From Brevibacterium sp. S22 (lineage in GTDB: Bacteria; Actinomycetota; Actinomycetes; Actinomycetales; Brevibacteriaceae): a stretch of DNA of 64,000 nucleotides. How positions within the stretch are numbered: the first letter of the stretch is position 1; every line of letters begins with the position of its first letter. The notes below the pieces were generated by a model. It worked only from the letters and a program-made list of their open reading frames with translations, had not been told where the DNA came from and made no database searches. Position numbers and translations under genes: made by a program. Of the stretch, positions 1 through 8,606 are shown in pieces. Location: assembly GCF_004745485.1 (NCBI RefSeq), contig NZ_RHFG01000003.1, positions 186,001 to 250,000 of the forward strand, given 5' to 3'.

Positions 1-3000
1 CGCAGACCGTTGAGCACGAGCGTCTGCTGGGCTTCGGCCAGACCCAGCTCCCACGGGGTGCCGGCATGTTTGAGCGAGTTGAGCGGGCTGGCGCCCGTTC
101 CTCCGTCGTGGCCGGAGATGAGCACGACGTCGGCTCCGGCCTTCGCCACTCCGGCGGCCACCGTCCCGACTCCGATTCCGGAGACGAGTTTGACGTGGAC
201 ACGGGCAGCCGCATTGGCACGCCCGAGGTCGTGGATGAGCTGGGCGAGGTCTTCGATGGAGTAGATGTCATGGTGCGGAGGCGGTGAGATGAGGCCGACT
301 CCGGGGGTGGCATGCCGGGTCTTCGCGATCCACGGGTACACCTTCTCTCCCGGCAGCTGACCGCCCTCACCGGGTTTGGCGCCCTGAGCCATCTTGATCT
401 GCAGGTCATCGGCGGCGGTGAGGTAGTGGCTGGTGACGCCGAAACGACCGGAGGCGATCTGTTTGATCGCCGACCGGCGCTGCGGGTCGAGCAGACGTTC
501 GGCGTCCTCCCCGCCCTCTCCCGTATTCGACTTCCCGCCGATCCGGTTCATGGCGATCGCCAGCGTCTCGTGGGCTTCGGCCGACAGGGAGCCGTAGCTC
601 ATGGCTCCGGTGGAGAAGCGACGCATGATCGCCTCAGCGGGCTCGACCTCGGAGATGTCGATCGGTCCCGTTTCGGTCGGGACGAGGTCGAAGAGTCCGC
701 GCAGAGTCATCAGCTCCGCGGACTGTTCGTCCACCGCGCGCGTGTACTGCCGGAAGATGTCGAAGCGGCCGGTCGCCGTCGAATGCTGCAGTCTGAAGAT
801 CGTCTCCGGATTGAACAGGTGCCCCGGACCTTCCCGCCGCCACTGGTACTCACCGCCGACGAGCAGGTTCCGGTGTGCCGGACGCGGATGGTCCTCCCGG
901 TAGGCATCGGCGTGCCGGGCCGTCGTCTCAGCCGCGATATCGTCAAGGGTCTTGCCGCCGAGCTGATGCGGGGTCGAGGCGAAGTGTTCGTCGATGACCG
1001 AGTCGGCCAGGCCGAGTGCCTCGAAGGTCTGCGCCCCGTGGTAGGACTGGACCGTCGAGATGCCCATCTTCGACATGATCTTCAGCAGGCCCTTGTTCAG
1101 CGCAGTCAGCACGTTGGCCACGGCCGCCTCGGCGCTGATGCCTCGGATCCGTTCGGACTTCACGAGGTCCTCGGCCGATTCCATGAGCAGGTACGGATTG
1201 ACCGCTGAGGCGCCGAACGACACGAGCGTGGCCGCATGATGGACCTCACGGACGTCTCCGGCCTCGACGATGATGCTCACTCGGGTTCGGGTCCGCTCCC
1301 GGACGAGATGGTGGTGCAGGGCGGAGGTCAGCAGCAGGGACGGGATCGGTGCGAATTCCGAATTCGAGTCCCGATCGGTGAGGATGAGGAACACCGCACC
1401 GCCGGCGACCGCTGCGCTCGCCTCCGCGCACAGGTCCGCGAGGCGACGGGTCATCGCGTCCTCACCGGCGCCCACCGGATACAGTCCCGACAGCGTCACC
1501 GAGGGGCGGGTGATTCCTTCGCCGAGGTGGTGCCCGGCCAGGTGCGCGATCGCCGTCAGTTCGTCGTTGTCGATCACCGGCCGCTCGAGCAGGATATGGG
1601 CGGAGTCCGGCTGAGTGGAGCACAGCAGGTTGCCTTCGCGGCCGATTCCTGCCGACATGCTCGTGACGATGTCCTCGCGGATCGAGTCCAGCGGCGGATT
1701 CGTCACTTGGGCGAAGTTCTGGTGGAAGTGGTCGAAGAGCAGTCGTGGACGGGTACTCAGGGCCGCGATCGCCGTATCGCTGCCCATCGCACCGAGGGGT
1801 TCGGCGCCGGTTTCGGCCATCGGGGCGATGAGCACGCGCAGCTCCTCCTCGGTGTAGCCGAATGTCCGCTGGCGTCGACGGACGGAGGAGCTGGGGTGGC
1901 TGATATGGACGCGGGTGGGCAGTTCGCCGAGACGGGTGGCCGAGGTCTCGACCCATTCGCGGTAGGGATGCTCGGTGGCCAGCCGGTTCTTGATCTCCGT
2001 ATCGGAGATGATGCGCCCGGCCTCCACATCGACGAGGAACATCCGGCCCGGGGTGAGTCGACCGCGTGCGGTGACTTCGGCTTCGGGCACGTCGACGACT
2101 CCGGCCTCGCTCGCGAGCACGACCGTGTCCTCGGTCATGATGTACCGGGCCGGGCGAAGTCCGTTGCGGTCGAGCACGGCTCCGGCGAGGCGACCGTCGG
2201 TGAAGGCGACACAGGCCGGCCCGTCCCAGGGCTCCATGAGCAGCGAGTGGTATTCGTAGAAGGCTCGCCGTTCCTCCGACATGGCCGGGTTGTTCTCCCA
2301 GGCTTCGGGAATCATCATCAGCATCGCCTGCGGAAGGGACCGTCCGGAGGCGACCATGAGTTCGAGCACGGAGTTGAATGATGCGGAGTCCGAGGATCCG
2401 GCGGGAATGATCGGGAAGATGCGCTCGAGGCCGCTGTGCGTGTCCCCGACCGGGGATTCGAGCAGCTCGCTGGCCAGGGCCGATTCGCGTGCCTGCATCC
2501 AGTTGCGATTGCCGCGCACGGTGTTGATCTCGCCGTTGTGGGCGATCGTGCCGAACGGCTGGGCAAGCTGCCAGGACGGGAAGGTGTTCGTGGAGAATCG
2601 GGAGTGGACGAGCGCGATCGCCGAGGTGAGACGCTCGTCGCCGAGTTCGGTGAAGAAGCGGTCGAGCTGCGCGGTCGAGAGCATACCCTTGAACGTCAGC
2701 GTCGTCGGCGACAGCGAGGGGAAGTACAGGCCCGAGTTGTCGAGTCGTTTCCGCACGATGAAGGCCCGACGGGCCAGATCGTTCTCGTCACGGGCCGGAT
2801 GATCGGCGCTGAGGCCGAAGAACACATAGCGCATGGACGGCATCGTCTCGGCGGCGATCCGGCCGAGCACTCCGGGGTCGACAGCCACGGAGGCCACGTG
2901 GAGGACCTGCAGTCCCTCTTCCGCGGCGATCCGGGACACGAGCGCGTCCTGGTCTGCCCCTGCGGCCTCGCGGCTGAAGTCGGGCTGCGTCTCCGACGTC

Positions 3001-3368
3001 AGCGGAGCGGTGACCGTGTTGAGGTCGGCGGCGTAGTCCTGGGCGAAGAAGCCGATGCCCATGGCGTAGTCGCCGGGCGCCGGCAGTGTGACTCCGGATT
3101 CGGCGAGACGGGCGGAGAAGTAGTCGTGCGGAATCTGGATGGTCAGTCCGGCTCCGTCACCGGTGCCGTCGTCGGAGCCGATTCCGCCGCGGTGTTCGAG
3201 TCGGCGCAGAGCGTCGAGAGCCTGTGTGATGACCGTATGGTCGGCACCGCCCCGGTAGCGGGCGATGAGGGCAAGACCGCAGGCATCGTGTTCGAGTGCC
3301 GGATCGTAGAGCCCGACTCGGCCCGGTGGCGCCGTGGTCTCGTGGGTCGGCTGAGCGCTGTGGTTCAT
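1..3368 (-). CDS. gltB: Glutamate synthase (NADPH) large subunit, 3' end outside window
   Basis: Large subunit of glutamate synthase, which makes two glutamates from glutamine and 2-oxoglutarate. The frame is open from the ATG at 3368 to the window edge, giving about 1,122 of the roughly 1,500 residues usual for the family. The N-terminus carries the class II glutamine amidotransferase domain: after a propeptide of 29 residues comes LEHDACGLA, with Cys30 as the expected processed nucleophile, then the [17 protein letters not shown] segment. The last readable residues ([18 protein letters not shown]) lie just before where the 3Fe-4S cysteines should be, so those are not visible. A Shine-Dalgarno (GAGAAGG) sits about 6 nt before the start. 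gltD would be expected to the left. The gene is separated from the upstream lgt-like gene by 186 bp, so it is probably its own transcription unit. Confidence 0.96.
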   Translation of the reverse strand, partial: MNHSAQPTHETTAPPGRVGLYDPALEHDACGLALIARYRGGADHTVITQALDALRRLEHRGGIGSDDGTGDGAGLTIQIPHDYFSARLAESGVTLPAPGDYAMGIGFFAQDYAADLNTVTAPLTSETQPDFSREAAGADQDALVSRIAAEEGLQVLHVASVAVDPGVLGRIAAETMPSMRYVFFGLSADHPARDENDLARRAFIVRKRLDNSGLYFPSLSPTTLTFKGMLSTAQLDRFFTELGDERLTSAIALVHSRFSTNTFPSWQLAQPFGTIAHNGEINTVRGNRNWMQARESALASELLESPVGDTHSGLERIFPIIPAGSSDSASFNSVLELMVASGRSLPQAMLMMIPEAWENNPAMSEERRAFYEYHSLLMEPWDGPACVAFTDGRLAGAVLDRNGLRPARYIMTEDTVVLASEAGVVDVPEAEVTARGRLTPGRMFLVDVEAGRIISDTEIKNRLATEHPYREWVETSATRLGELPTRVHISHPSSSVRRRQRTFGYTEEELRVLIAPMAETGAEPLGAMGSDTAIAALSTRPRLLFDHFHQNFAQVTNPPLDSIREDIVTSMSAGIGREGNLLCSTQPDSAHILLERPVIDNDELTAIAHLAGHHLGEGITRPSVTLSGLYPVGAGEDAMTRRLADLCAEASAAVAGGAVFLILTDRDSNSEFAPIPSLLLTSALHHHLVRERTRTRVSIIVEAGDVREVHHAATLVSFGASAVNPYLLMESAEDLVKSERIRGISAEAAVANVLTALNKGLLKIMSKMGISTVQSYHGAQTFEALGLADSVIDEHFASTPHQLGGKTLDDIAAETTARHADAYREDHPRPAHRNLLVGGEYQWRREGPGHLFNPETIFRLQHSTATGRFDIFRQYTRAVDEQSAELMTLRGLFDLVPTETGPIDISEVEPAEAIMRRFSTGAMSYGSLSAEAHETLAIAMNRIGGKSNTGEGGEDAERLLDPQRRSAIKQIASGRFGVTSHYLTAADDLQIKMAQGAKPGEGGQLPGEKVYPWIAKTRHATPGVGLISPPPHHDIYSIEDLAQLIHDLGRANAAARVHVKLVSGIGVGTVAAGVAKAGADVVLISGHDGGTGASPLNSLKHAGTPWELGLAEAQQTLVLNGL

Positions 3369-3460
3369 GTTCTGCCTTCTCGGTGTTGTGTGTTCTCCGA
3401 AAAGACGGCGCTGTCCTCTGCGGTTTGGACGAGCCCGGAAAGAGTGTTCCCGAACCCGAC

Positions 3461-3478
3461 TGTGAGATCACTCTCACA
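3461..3478. promoter_or_regulatory. Perfect palindrome upstream of gltB (candidate operator)
   Basis: TGTGAG-6 nt-CTCACA is a perfect 6-bp inverted repeat lying about 93 bp upstream of the gltB start, in the 186-bp gap after the lgt-like gene. It is in the right place for a regulator of nitrogen assimilation, but I could not match it to a named factor, and no clear -35/-10 pair was seen next to it. Confidence 0.4.
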
Positions 3479-3554
3479 AGCCGGAGTTTCAACCTACACC
3501 CACGTGCAACCGCAGAGAAAGCAGAAAAAGGAACGAAGTGCGAACCTATTCGTC

Positions 3555-4706
3555 TTAGGTTTCGGACGATTGGGGGTTCTCTTCGCCTGGTGCGGAGGCT
3601 GATCTTCCGCGCACATCGGGCACGATCGAGATCGCCGAGGTGACCGCTCCGAAGAATCCGAAGCTGTGGCGTCCGCTGAGATCGATGCCCGGTTCGTCCT
3701 CGGTCTCCGAGTCGTCCGTGTCGGCATCGTTCGCGGCTGCGGTCACGTCTGCCGACATCCGATCGGCAGCCGAGGCGTCGTCTGCCGAGGCGTCGTCTGC
3801 CGAGGCGTCGTCTGCCGAGGCGTCGGCGGCCGAATGGGCGGTGGCCGGTGCGGCTGTGTCTCGGCGTCCGTGTGGGTCGTCGGGGTCGGCCACGCGCGCC
3901 ACGGACGGCAGCGGGGCGCCGGCCGCCTCGGCGATATTGGGCACATTGACTTCGAAGGTGTGCTTGCCGCGGCGGTGGCGGCGCAGCAGGGTGCGGGACC
4001 CGTGAGTGTAGACGCCGGTCTCATAGGTGCGGTGGCGCAGCCGGGACACGATGAGCCAGCCGAGGCCGAGAAGCAGGGCGAGGACAGCTGTCCAGACGTT
4101 GAACGGCAGTCCGAGGAGGAGCCGTGCATCCTCGGCGGCGGGAGTGCCGATCCGCAGGGCCTCGAGCAGAATGCGGCCGAGTCCGAACAGGCACAGGTAG
4201 AGGGCGAAGACCTGACCGTAGCCGAGCCGGAGGCGTTTGGACACGGTGATGAGGACGACGCAGGCGATGAGGTTCCACACCGATTCGGTGAGCACCGTGA
4301 CCAGTTCGAGGCGACCGTCGAACCAGTCGCTGAAGGCCCCGGCGACATGGCCGAGGATGAGGCCCGGGGCGACCGAGTCGAGCAGGGGACGGAACCTGAT
4401 GCCTTGGAAGCGGGTGAGCACCCACACGGAGAGGAAGCCGAGGATGGTGGCTCCCCAGAAGCTGAATCCGCCGTCCCAGAGGGCCAGCGCCCGCAGAGGG
4501 CTGCCAGCGGGGCCGAAGTAGGTGTCCGGCGCCGAGAGCAGATGTCCCAAGCGTCCGCCGATGACAGCTGCCGGAAGACCGACGACCGTGATGGCCCACA
4601 GGTCTCCCTTATGGCCGCCGCGGGCGCGCCATTGGATGCTCGTCATCCATATGGCGAGTCCGACGCCGAGGATGGTGAAGACGACCCATGCCGGGCTGAA
4701 GCTCAT
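3555..4706 (-). CDS. Lgt-family membrane protein with degenerate catalytic loop
   Basis: Homologue of prolipoprotein diacylglyceryl transferase (Lgt), the polytopic enzyme that transfers diacylglycerol to lipobox cysteines, in the position after trpA where Actinobacteria usually encode Lgt. Family features are present: IGGRLGHLL (about 49-57), LWDGGFSFWGA (76-86), VAPGLILGH (112-120) and GQVFALYLCLFGLGRILLE (164-182). The usual loop of type IGRxGNxxNQELYG, with essential Arg, Asn and Glu, is replaced by VAGAFSDWFDGRLE (121-134), and the following periplasmic segment is shortened. The N-terminus also begins later than in typical Lgt. A hydrophilic tail (about 230-383) holds ASADD repeats. The ATG start overlaps the trpA stop (ATGA); a GTG 6 nt earlier is an alternative. 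Family membership is clear, but activity as Lgt is doubtful. Confidence 0.8.
   Translation of the reverse strand: MSFSPAWVVFTILGVGLAIWMTSIQWRARGGHKGDLWAITVVGLPAAVIGGRLGHLLSAPDTYFGPAGSPLRALALWDGGFSFWGATILGFLSVWVLTRFQGIRFRPLLDSVAPGLILGHVAGAFSDWFDGRLELVTVLTESVWNLIACVVLITVSKRLRLGYGQVFALYLCLFGLGRILLEALRIGTPAAEDARLLLGLPFNVWTAVLALLLGLGWLIVSRLRHRTYETGVYTHGSRTLLRRHRRGKHTFEVNVPNIAEAAGAPLPSVARVADPDDPHGRRDTAAPATAHSAADASADDASADDASADDASAADRMSADVTAAANDADTDDSETEDEPGIDLSGRHSFGFFGAVTSAISIVPDVRGRSASAPGEENPQSSET
3766..3825. repeat. 15-bp in-frame tandem repeat in the Lgt-like tail
   Basis: Three perfect copies of TCTGCCGAGGCGTCG (3781-3825) and one near-copy (3766-3780). Read on the minus strand they encode repeated ASADD-type units in the cytoplasmic tail, so copy number can change without a frameshift. 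Confidence 0.9.
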
Positions 4707-5494
4707 GCACACCCTTCTGCGAGCTCGGCTGCGAGTCGCCCGACTCCGGCGACTCCTTCGGAGTCCAGCGCTCGGACGAGAGCAGAGCCGACGATGACGC
4801 CGTCGGCGTATTCGGCGACCTCGGCCGCCTGCTCGCGATTCGACACGCCGAGACCCACGCAGGTGCGTTCGGCGCCTGCCTCTTTCAGCCGGGCGACGAG
4901 GTCACGGGCATGGTTGTCGACCTCGGAGCGGACACCGGTGACCCCCATGGTCGAAGCGGCGTAGACGAAACCGGAGCTGTGCTCGACGATTCGGGCCAGA
5001 CGTTCGGGCGTGGACGAGGGTGCGGCGAGGAAGATCCGGTCGAGATCGTGCGTCTCAGACGCCGCCAACCAGGGTCCGGCCTCGTCGGGGATGAGGTCGG
5101 GGGTGACGATTCCACCGCCTCCGGCCGAAGCGAGGTCGCGGGCGAAGCTGTCGATGCCGTATTGGAGCACGAGGTTCCAGTAGCTCATGACGACGGCGGT
5201 GCCGCCGGCCTCGGCGATCGCTTCGACGGCGGTGAAGATGTCTGTGGTGCGCACCCCGTTCTCCAGTGCCGCTTCACCGGCTCGCTGGATGACGGGTCCG
5301 TCCATCCCGGGGTCGGAGTACGGCATGCCGACCTCGATGATGTCGACGCCGCTGCGGACGAGCTCCACCATGGCTGCGGTCGATCCGGGCACCGTCGGGA
5401 AGCCGACGGGAAGGTAGGCGATGAGCGCGGCCTTGCGGCCCGCCTCGGCGACGGCGTTGAGGGTGGTTCCTGTGCGGGGGCCTGAGTGCGTCAT
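4703..5494 (-). CDS. trpA: Tryptophan synthase alpha chain
   Basis: Cleaves indole-3-glycerol phosphate to indole and glyceraldehyde-3-phosphate and passes indole to TrpB in the cytosolic alpha2beta2 complex. The 263-residue TIM-barrel protein has the catalytic acids in [12 protein letters not shown] (Glu54) and SDPGMDGP (Asp65), plus the phosphate-binding region near GVTGVR. Length is normal. The ATG overlaps the trpB stop (ATGA), and its own stop overlaps the next start, which indicates translational coupling through the trpB-trpA-lgt-like segment. Confidence 0.97.
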   Translation of the reverse strand: MTHSGPRTGTTLNAVAEAGRKAALIAYLPVGFPTVPGSTAAMVELVRSGVDIIEVGMPYSDPGMDGPVIQRAGEAALENGVRTTDIFTAVEAIAEAGGTAVVMSYWNLVLQYGIDSFARDLASAGGGGIVTPDLIPDEAGPWLAASETHDLDRIFLAAPSSTPERLARIVEHSSGFVYAASTMGVTGVRSEVDNHARDLVARLKEAGAERTCVGLGVSNREQAAEVAEYADGVIVGSALVRALDSEGVAGVGRLAAELAEGCA

Positions 5495-6705
5495 ACCTGC
5501 ACCGCTCCTTCATCGATGTAGTCGAACCATTTCGCGGCGGTCGTCATGTCCTTGTCGCCGCGGCCGGAGAGATTGACCAGCAGGACCGCGTCGGGTCCGA
5601 GCTCACGTCCGATGCGCATGGCTCCGGCCAGGGCGTGAGCGGATTCGATGGCGGGAATGATGCCTTCGGTGCGGGAGAGCAGCCGCATGGCTTCCATCGC
5701 TTCTTCGTCGACGACGGGTTCGTAGGTCACGCGCCCGGAGTCATGGAGGTGTGAGTGTTCGGGGCCGACCGATGGGTAGTCGAGTCCGGCGGAGACTGAA
5801 TGGGAGGCCTGGGTCTGGCCGTCGGAGTCTTGGAGGATGTAGGTGGCCGAGCCGTGGAGGACACCGGGGCGTCCGCCGGAGAACCGGGCGGCATGGCGGC
5901 CTGAGTCGACTCCCTCGCCGCCGGCTTCGAAGCCGTAGATCTTGACATCAGCATCGCCGAGGAAGGCGGCGAAGAGGCCCATGGCGTTCGAACCGCCGCC
6001 GACGCAGGCGCAGACGGCGTCGGGCAGACGGCCGATCGTGTCCTGGATCTGTTCGCGGGCCTCGATGCCGATGACGTTCTGGAAGGAGCGGACCATCGCC
6101 GGGAACGGGTGCGGGCCGGCGACCGTGCCGATGACGTAGTGGGTGTCGTCGACATTGGCCACCCAGTCGCGCATGGCTTCGTTCATCGCGTCCTTGAGGG
6201 TGCGGGTGCCGTTGGTCACGGCGTTGACGGTGGCTCCGAGCAGCCGCATGCGGGCGACGTTGAGGGCCTGACGCTGAGTGTCCTCCTCACCCATGTAGAC
6301 CACGCAGGACATATCGAGCAGAGCGGCGGCGGTCGCCGTTGCGACTCCGTGCTGTCCGGCTCCGGTCTCGGCGATGAGGCGGGTCTTGCCCATTCGCTTC
6401 GCCAGCAGTGCCTGGGCCAGGGCGTTGTTGATCTTGTGGCTGCCCGTGTGGTTGAGGTCTTCGCGTTTGAGGAACACGCGGGCTCCGCCGCAGTGCTCAG
6501 CGAAGCGTGTGGCCTCGGTGAGCAGCGAGGGGCGGCCGATGTAGCTGCGCTGCAGCGTCAGAAGTTCGTCGGTGAAGGCCGGGTCCACTTGGGATTTGCG
6601 CCAGGTCTCTTCGATCTCGTCGAGTGCCGGGATCAGCGCTTCGGGGATGAACCTGCCTCCGAACTCGCCGAAGTACGGTCCGGTCTCCTGGCTCAAATCG
6701 GTCAT
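5491..6705 (-). CDS. trpB: Tryptophan synthase beta chain
   Basis: PLP enzyme that condenses indole with serine to give tryptophan. The 404-residue product starts [19 protein letters not shown], the family N-terminus; a much longer open frame upstream has no family similarity. PLP-binding Lys91 lies in TGSHKINN, and the phosphate-binding glycine run GGGSNAMG is intact. An AAGGA ribosome binding site precedes the ATG by 5 nt. A 127-bp gap separates it from trpC; it is one of the larger gaps in an otherwise tight operon and holds a long hairpin. Confidence 0.98.
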   Translation of the reverse strand: MTDLSQETGPYFGEFGGRFIPEALIPALDEIEETWRKSQVDPAFTDELLTLQRSYIGRPSLLTEATRFAEHCGGARVFLKREDLNHTGSHKINNALAQALLAKRMGKTRLIAETGAGQHGVATATAAALLDMSCVVYMGEEDTQRQALNVARMRLLGATVNAVTNGTRTLKDAMNEAMRDWVANVDDTHYVIGTVAGPHPFPAMVRSFQNVIGIEAREQIQDTIGRLPDAVCACVGGGSNAMGLFAAFLGDADVKIYGFEAGGEGVDSGRHAARFSGGRPGVLHGSATYILQDSDGQTQASHSVSAGLDYPSVGPEHSHLHDSGRVTYEPVVDEEAMEAMRLLSRTEGIIPAIESAHALAGAMRIGRELGPDAVLLVNLSGRGDKDMTTAAKWFDYIDEGAVQV

Positions 6706-6734
6706 TGCGGTCCTTCTCGATCTCCTCGTGGCGT

Positions 6735-6767
6735 CGGCGGGTGAGGCGAAGAGCCTCCACCCTGCCG
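6735..6767 (-). promoter_or_regulatory. Long hairpin in the trpC-trpB intergenic gap
   Basis: Inverted repeat with 13 paired bases, two single-base bulges and a 5-nt loop (GAAGA on the plus strand), ending 30 nt before the trpB start. There is no downstream T-run on the minus strand, so it is not a normal terminator. It could be a processing or stabilising element, or an attenuator that sets TrpB relative to upstream genes. The structure is read directly; the role is inferred. Confidence 0.5.
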
Positions 6768-6832
6768 GACGACCGAATGGGTGCACTATCGGCCCATCGT
6801 CGACCATCTGCGGCGGCCGTCGCGGGCGGGGT

Positions 6833-7630
6833 TCAGGATGCGGACAGGCAGCGGCGTTCGCGCCCGAGCGCCGTGTACTCCTCGACAGCGGCCTGCGGGC
6901 GACCGCCGGTGACGAGGGCTTCGCCCACGAGCACGAGATCGGCTCCGGCATCCGCGTACTTCGCCACTTCGGCGGCGCCGCTCACGCCGGATTCGGCGAC
7001 GAGGGTGCAGCCGTCGGGGGCCAGATCGGCCAGCGGGGCGAACCTGTCGGTGTCGACGCTGAGGTCCTTGAGGTTGCGGGTGTTGACGCCGATGAGTTCG
7101 GCACCGAGCTCAGCAGCGATCTCGAGCTCTTCGCGGTTGTGGGTCTCGACCAGCGCCGTCATCCCCAGCTCGGCGGCGAGGGCGTGGTATTCGCCCAGCT
7201 GTCCGGGGTCGAGGGCCGCGACGATGAGCAGTACGATATCGGCGCCGTGGGCGCGAGCCTCATGGAACTGGTATTCGTCGACCATGAAGTCCTTGCGCAG
7301 GACCGGGATGTCGACGGCCGCGCGCACCGAGTCGAGGTCGGCAAGGCTGCCGTTGAAGCGGCGGGTCTCGGTGAGCACGCTGATGGCTCGGGCTCCCCCG
7401 GCGGCATACAGTCCGGCCAACGTTCCGGGGTCGGGGATCCGGGCCAGGTCTCCGCGGGAGGGTGACTTGCGTTTGACCTCGGCGATGACGCCGAAGTCTG
7501 CGCTCAGGTCGAAGGGGCGGACGGGTTCGGCCGCCGCGGCGCGAGCGGTGATCTCGCTCAGCGGAACCTCGTTCCGGCGTGCCTGCAGATCTTCGCGCAC
7601 GCCGGAGACGATGTCATTGAGAACCGTCAT
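6833..7630 (-). CDS. trpC: Indole-3-glycerol phosphate synthase
   Basis: Closes the ring of carboxyphenylamino-deoxyribulose phosphate to indole-3-glycerol phosphate. The 265-residue TIM barrel shows [26 protein letters not shown] (catalytic lysines), the NTRNLKDL strand and the AESGVSG phosphate-binding loop. The start [15 protein letters not shown] was chosen because it overlaps the upstream gene's stop (ATGA) and matches family length; the longer open frame upstream is unsupported. No trpF lies nearby; in Actinobacteria the HisA homologue PriA often supplies that step, but it is not in this window. Confidence 0.97.
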   Translation of the reverse strand: MTVLNDIVSGVREDLQARRNEVPLSEITARAAAAEPVRPFDLSADFGVIAEVKRKSPSRGDLARIPDPGTLAGLYAAGGARAISVLTETRRFNGSLADLDSVRAAVDIPVLRKDFMVDEYQFHEARAHGADIVLLIVAALDPGQLGEYHALAAELGMTALVETHNREELEIAAELGAELIGVNTRNLKDLSVDTDRFAPLADLAPDGCTLVAESGVSGAAEVAKYADAGADLVLVGEALVTGGRPQAAVEEYTALGRERRCLSAS

Positions 7631-7896
7631 TTCTGCTTCGGCTTGTTGCCCAGTCCCACGGCACGCAGGATCAGACCGACGACGACACCGAGGGCGACGA
7701 TGCCGATGGAGATGTAGGTGATCGTGGGGTTGTGGATCGTGAAGCCCACGCAGCCGACTGTGACCCCGATGAGCATGATGATGACTCCGGTCCATCCCGC
7801 CACCGAGTTGCCGTGACCGGGATCGGCGATCGCTGCGTAGTCGATCGTGGATTTGTCGAGATCTGCGGCCCCGTTGCGGGCGATGGACTGCGACAT
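7627..7896 (-). CDS. HGxxPAAW-type small membrane protein
   Basis: Protein of 89 residues with a soluble N-terminus and two predicted membrane segments (about 33-53 and 58-80) ending in a basic tail (GLGNKPKQK). The motif HGNSVAGW just before the first helix fits the actinobacterial family named after HGxxPAAW, which is usually encoded beside trpC and has no known function. The ATG at 7896 has a strong AAGGAG site 6 nt upstream; the stop overlaps the trpC start. Its place in the trp operon suggests a link to tryptophan metabolism or transport, which is inference only. Confidence 0.85.
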   Translation of the reverse strand: MSQSIARNGAADLDKSTIDYAAIADPGHGNSVAGWTGVIIMLIGVTVGCVGFTIHNPTITYISIGIVALGVVVGLILRAVGLGNKPKQK

Positions 7897-7916
7897 GGCG
7901 CTCCTTTGTGTGACAG

Positions 7917-7988
7917 GCGTGACACGCGTGTGGACTGTTGATCCCATTGTGTCACGCTTCGCTGACTGACCGGGCACCGACCCGGTCA
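7917..7988. promoter_or_regulatory. Two inverted repeats between the TrpP-like and HGxxPAAW genes
   Basis: A 9-bp inverted repeat GCGTGACAC (7917-7925) / GTGTCACGC (7949-7957), and a perfect 8-bp hairpin TGACCGGG-6 nt-CCCGGTCA (7967-7988) that begins 6 nt after the TrpP-like stop codon. The hairpin lacks a T-run. It may be a partial terminator, and the first repeat may be an internal operator. Roles are not established. Confidence 0.45.
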
Positions 7989-7993
7989 CAAGG

Positions 7994-8602
7994 TCATTTC
8001 GAATCCGGTTCGGTGTCTGGATCGGTCGGCTCCTCGTCGTCGGTGTCTGGATCGGTCGGCTCCTCGTCGTCGGTGTCTGGATCGGTCGGCTCCTCGTCGT
8101 CGGGGGCGTCTTCGACGTCGTCTCCGCGGGAGAGGGCGTCCCAGGCTGCGGCGGAGTCGAATTCCCCGCCGGCGGCCTCGGCCGTGCGGGCGTAGCGGTT
8201 GGAGTTCGTCCACCCGTTCGAAGCGACGGCGACCCAGATGATGCCGATGACGCCGATTCCGCCGGCCACTGCCGCGATGATCGCCCATGAGGTGGCTCCC
8301 GGCGCCGAGGCGGCGCTCAGGGCGGTGATCCCGTAGCCGATTCCGGCGATTGCGGCCAGACCCAGAACGACGAAACGTCCGATCCGACCGAGCATTGCGG
8401 CGAGCAGTCCCGAGACCGCGATGATCGCCACGCATGCGGTGGCCACGGGTGAGGCCTGCGAACTCGGATCCTCGGTGACCTCCGCCACACCGCTGGGTCC
8501 GAGCGTGTCGCCGCCGGTGCCTGCCTGCCAGGCGGAGATCGTCAGCGCCCACAGGGCGGCGGCGATGACGAGGACGATGAGGACTCCGCGTGATTTGGTC
8601 AT
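7994..8602 (-). CDS. Trp-operon-associated membrane protein (TrpP-like)
   Basis: Protein of 202 residues in the slot between trpE and trpC that Actinobacteria fill with the Trp-associated membrane protein family. It has an N-terminal hydrophobic segment (about 7-22), three more hydrophobic stretches (about 50-70, 76-95, 105-128), then a cytoplasmic acidic tail with three perfect DDEEPTDPDT repeats. The start at 8602 lies 4 nt after the trpE stop and has a GAGG-type site; the earlier in-frame ATG at 8641 would overlap trpE. The biochemical role is unknown; a tryptophan or precursor transport role is only suggested by context. Confidence 0.8.
   Translation of the reverse strand: MTKSRGVLIVLVIAAALWALTISAWQAGTGGDTLGPSGVAEVTEDPSSQASPVATACVAIIAVSGLLAAMLGRIGRFVVLGLAAIAGIGYGITALSAASAPGATSWAIIAAVAGGIGVIGIIWVAVASNGWTNSNRYARTAEAAGGEFDSAAAWDALSRGDDVEDAPDDEEPTDPDTDDEEPTDPDTDDEEPTDPDTEPDSK
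8011..8100. repeat. Three perfect 30-bp tandem repeats
   Basis: Three identical 30-bp units at 8011, 8041 and 8071 within the TrpP-like gene, encoding three DDEEPTDPDT repeats. Absence of any substitution between copies points to recent expansion or active homogenisation. Confidence 0.95.
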
Positions 8603-8606
8603 TCCC

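Noticed and set aside
312-2381. Long plus-strand open frames across the gltB region
   Set aside because: They are antisense to gltB, whose frame is continuous and matches the family. High GC produces long open antisense frames.
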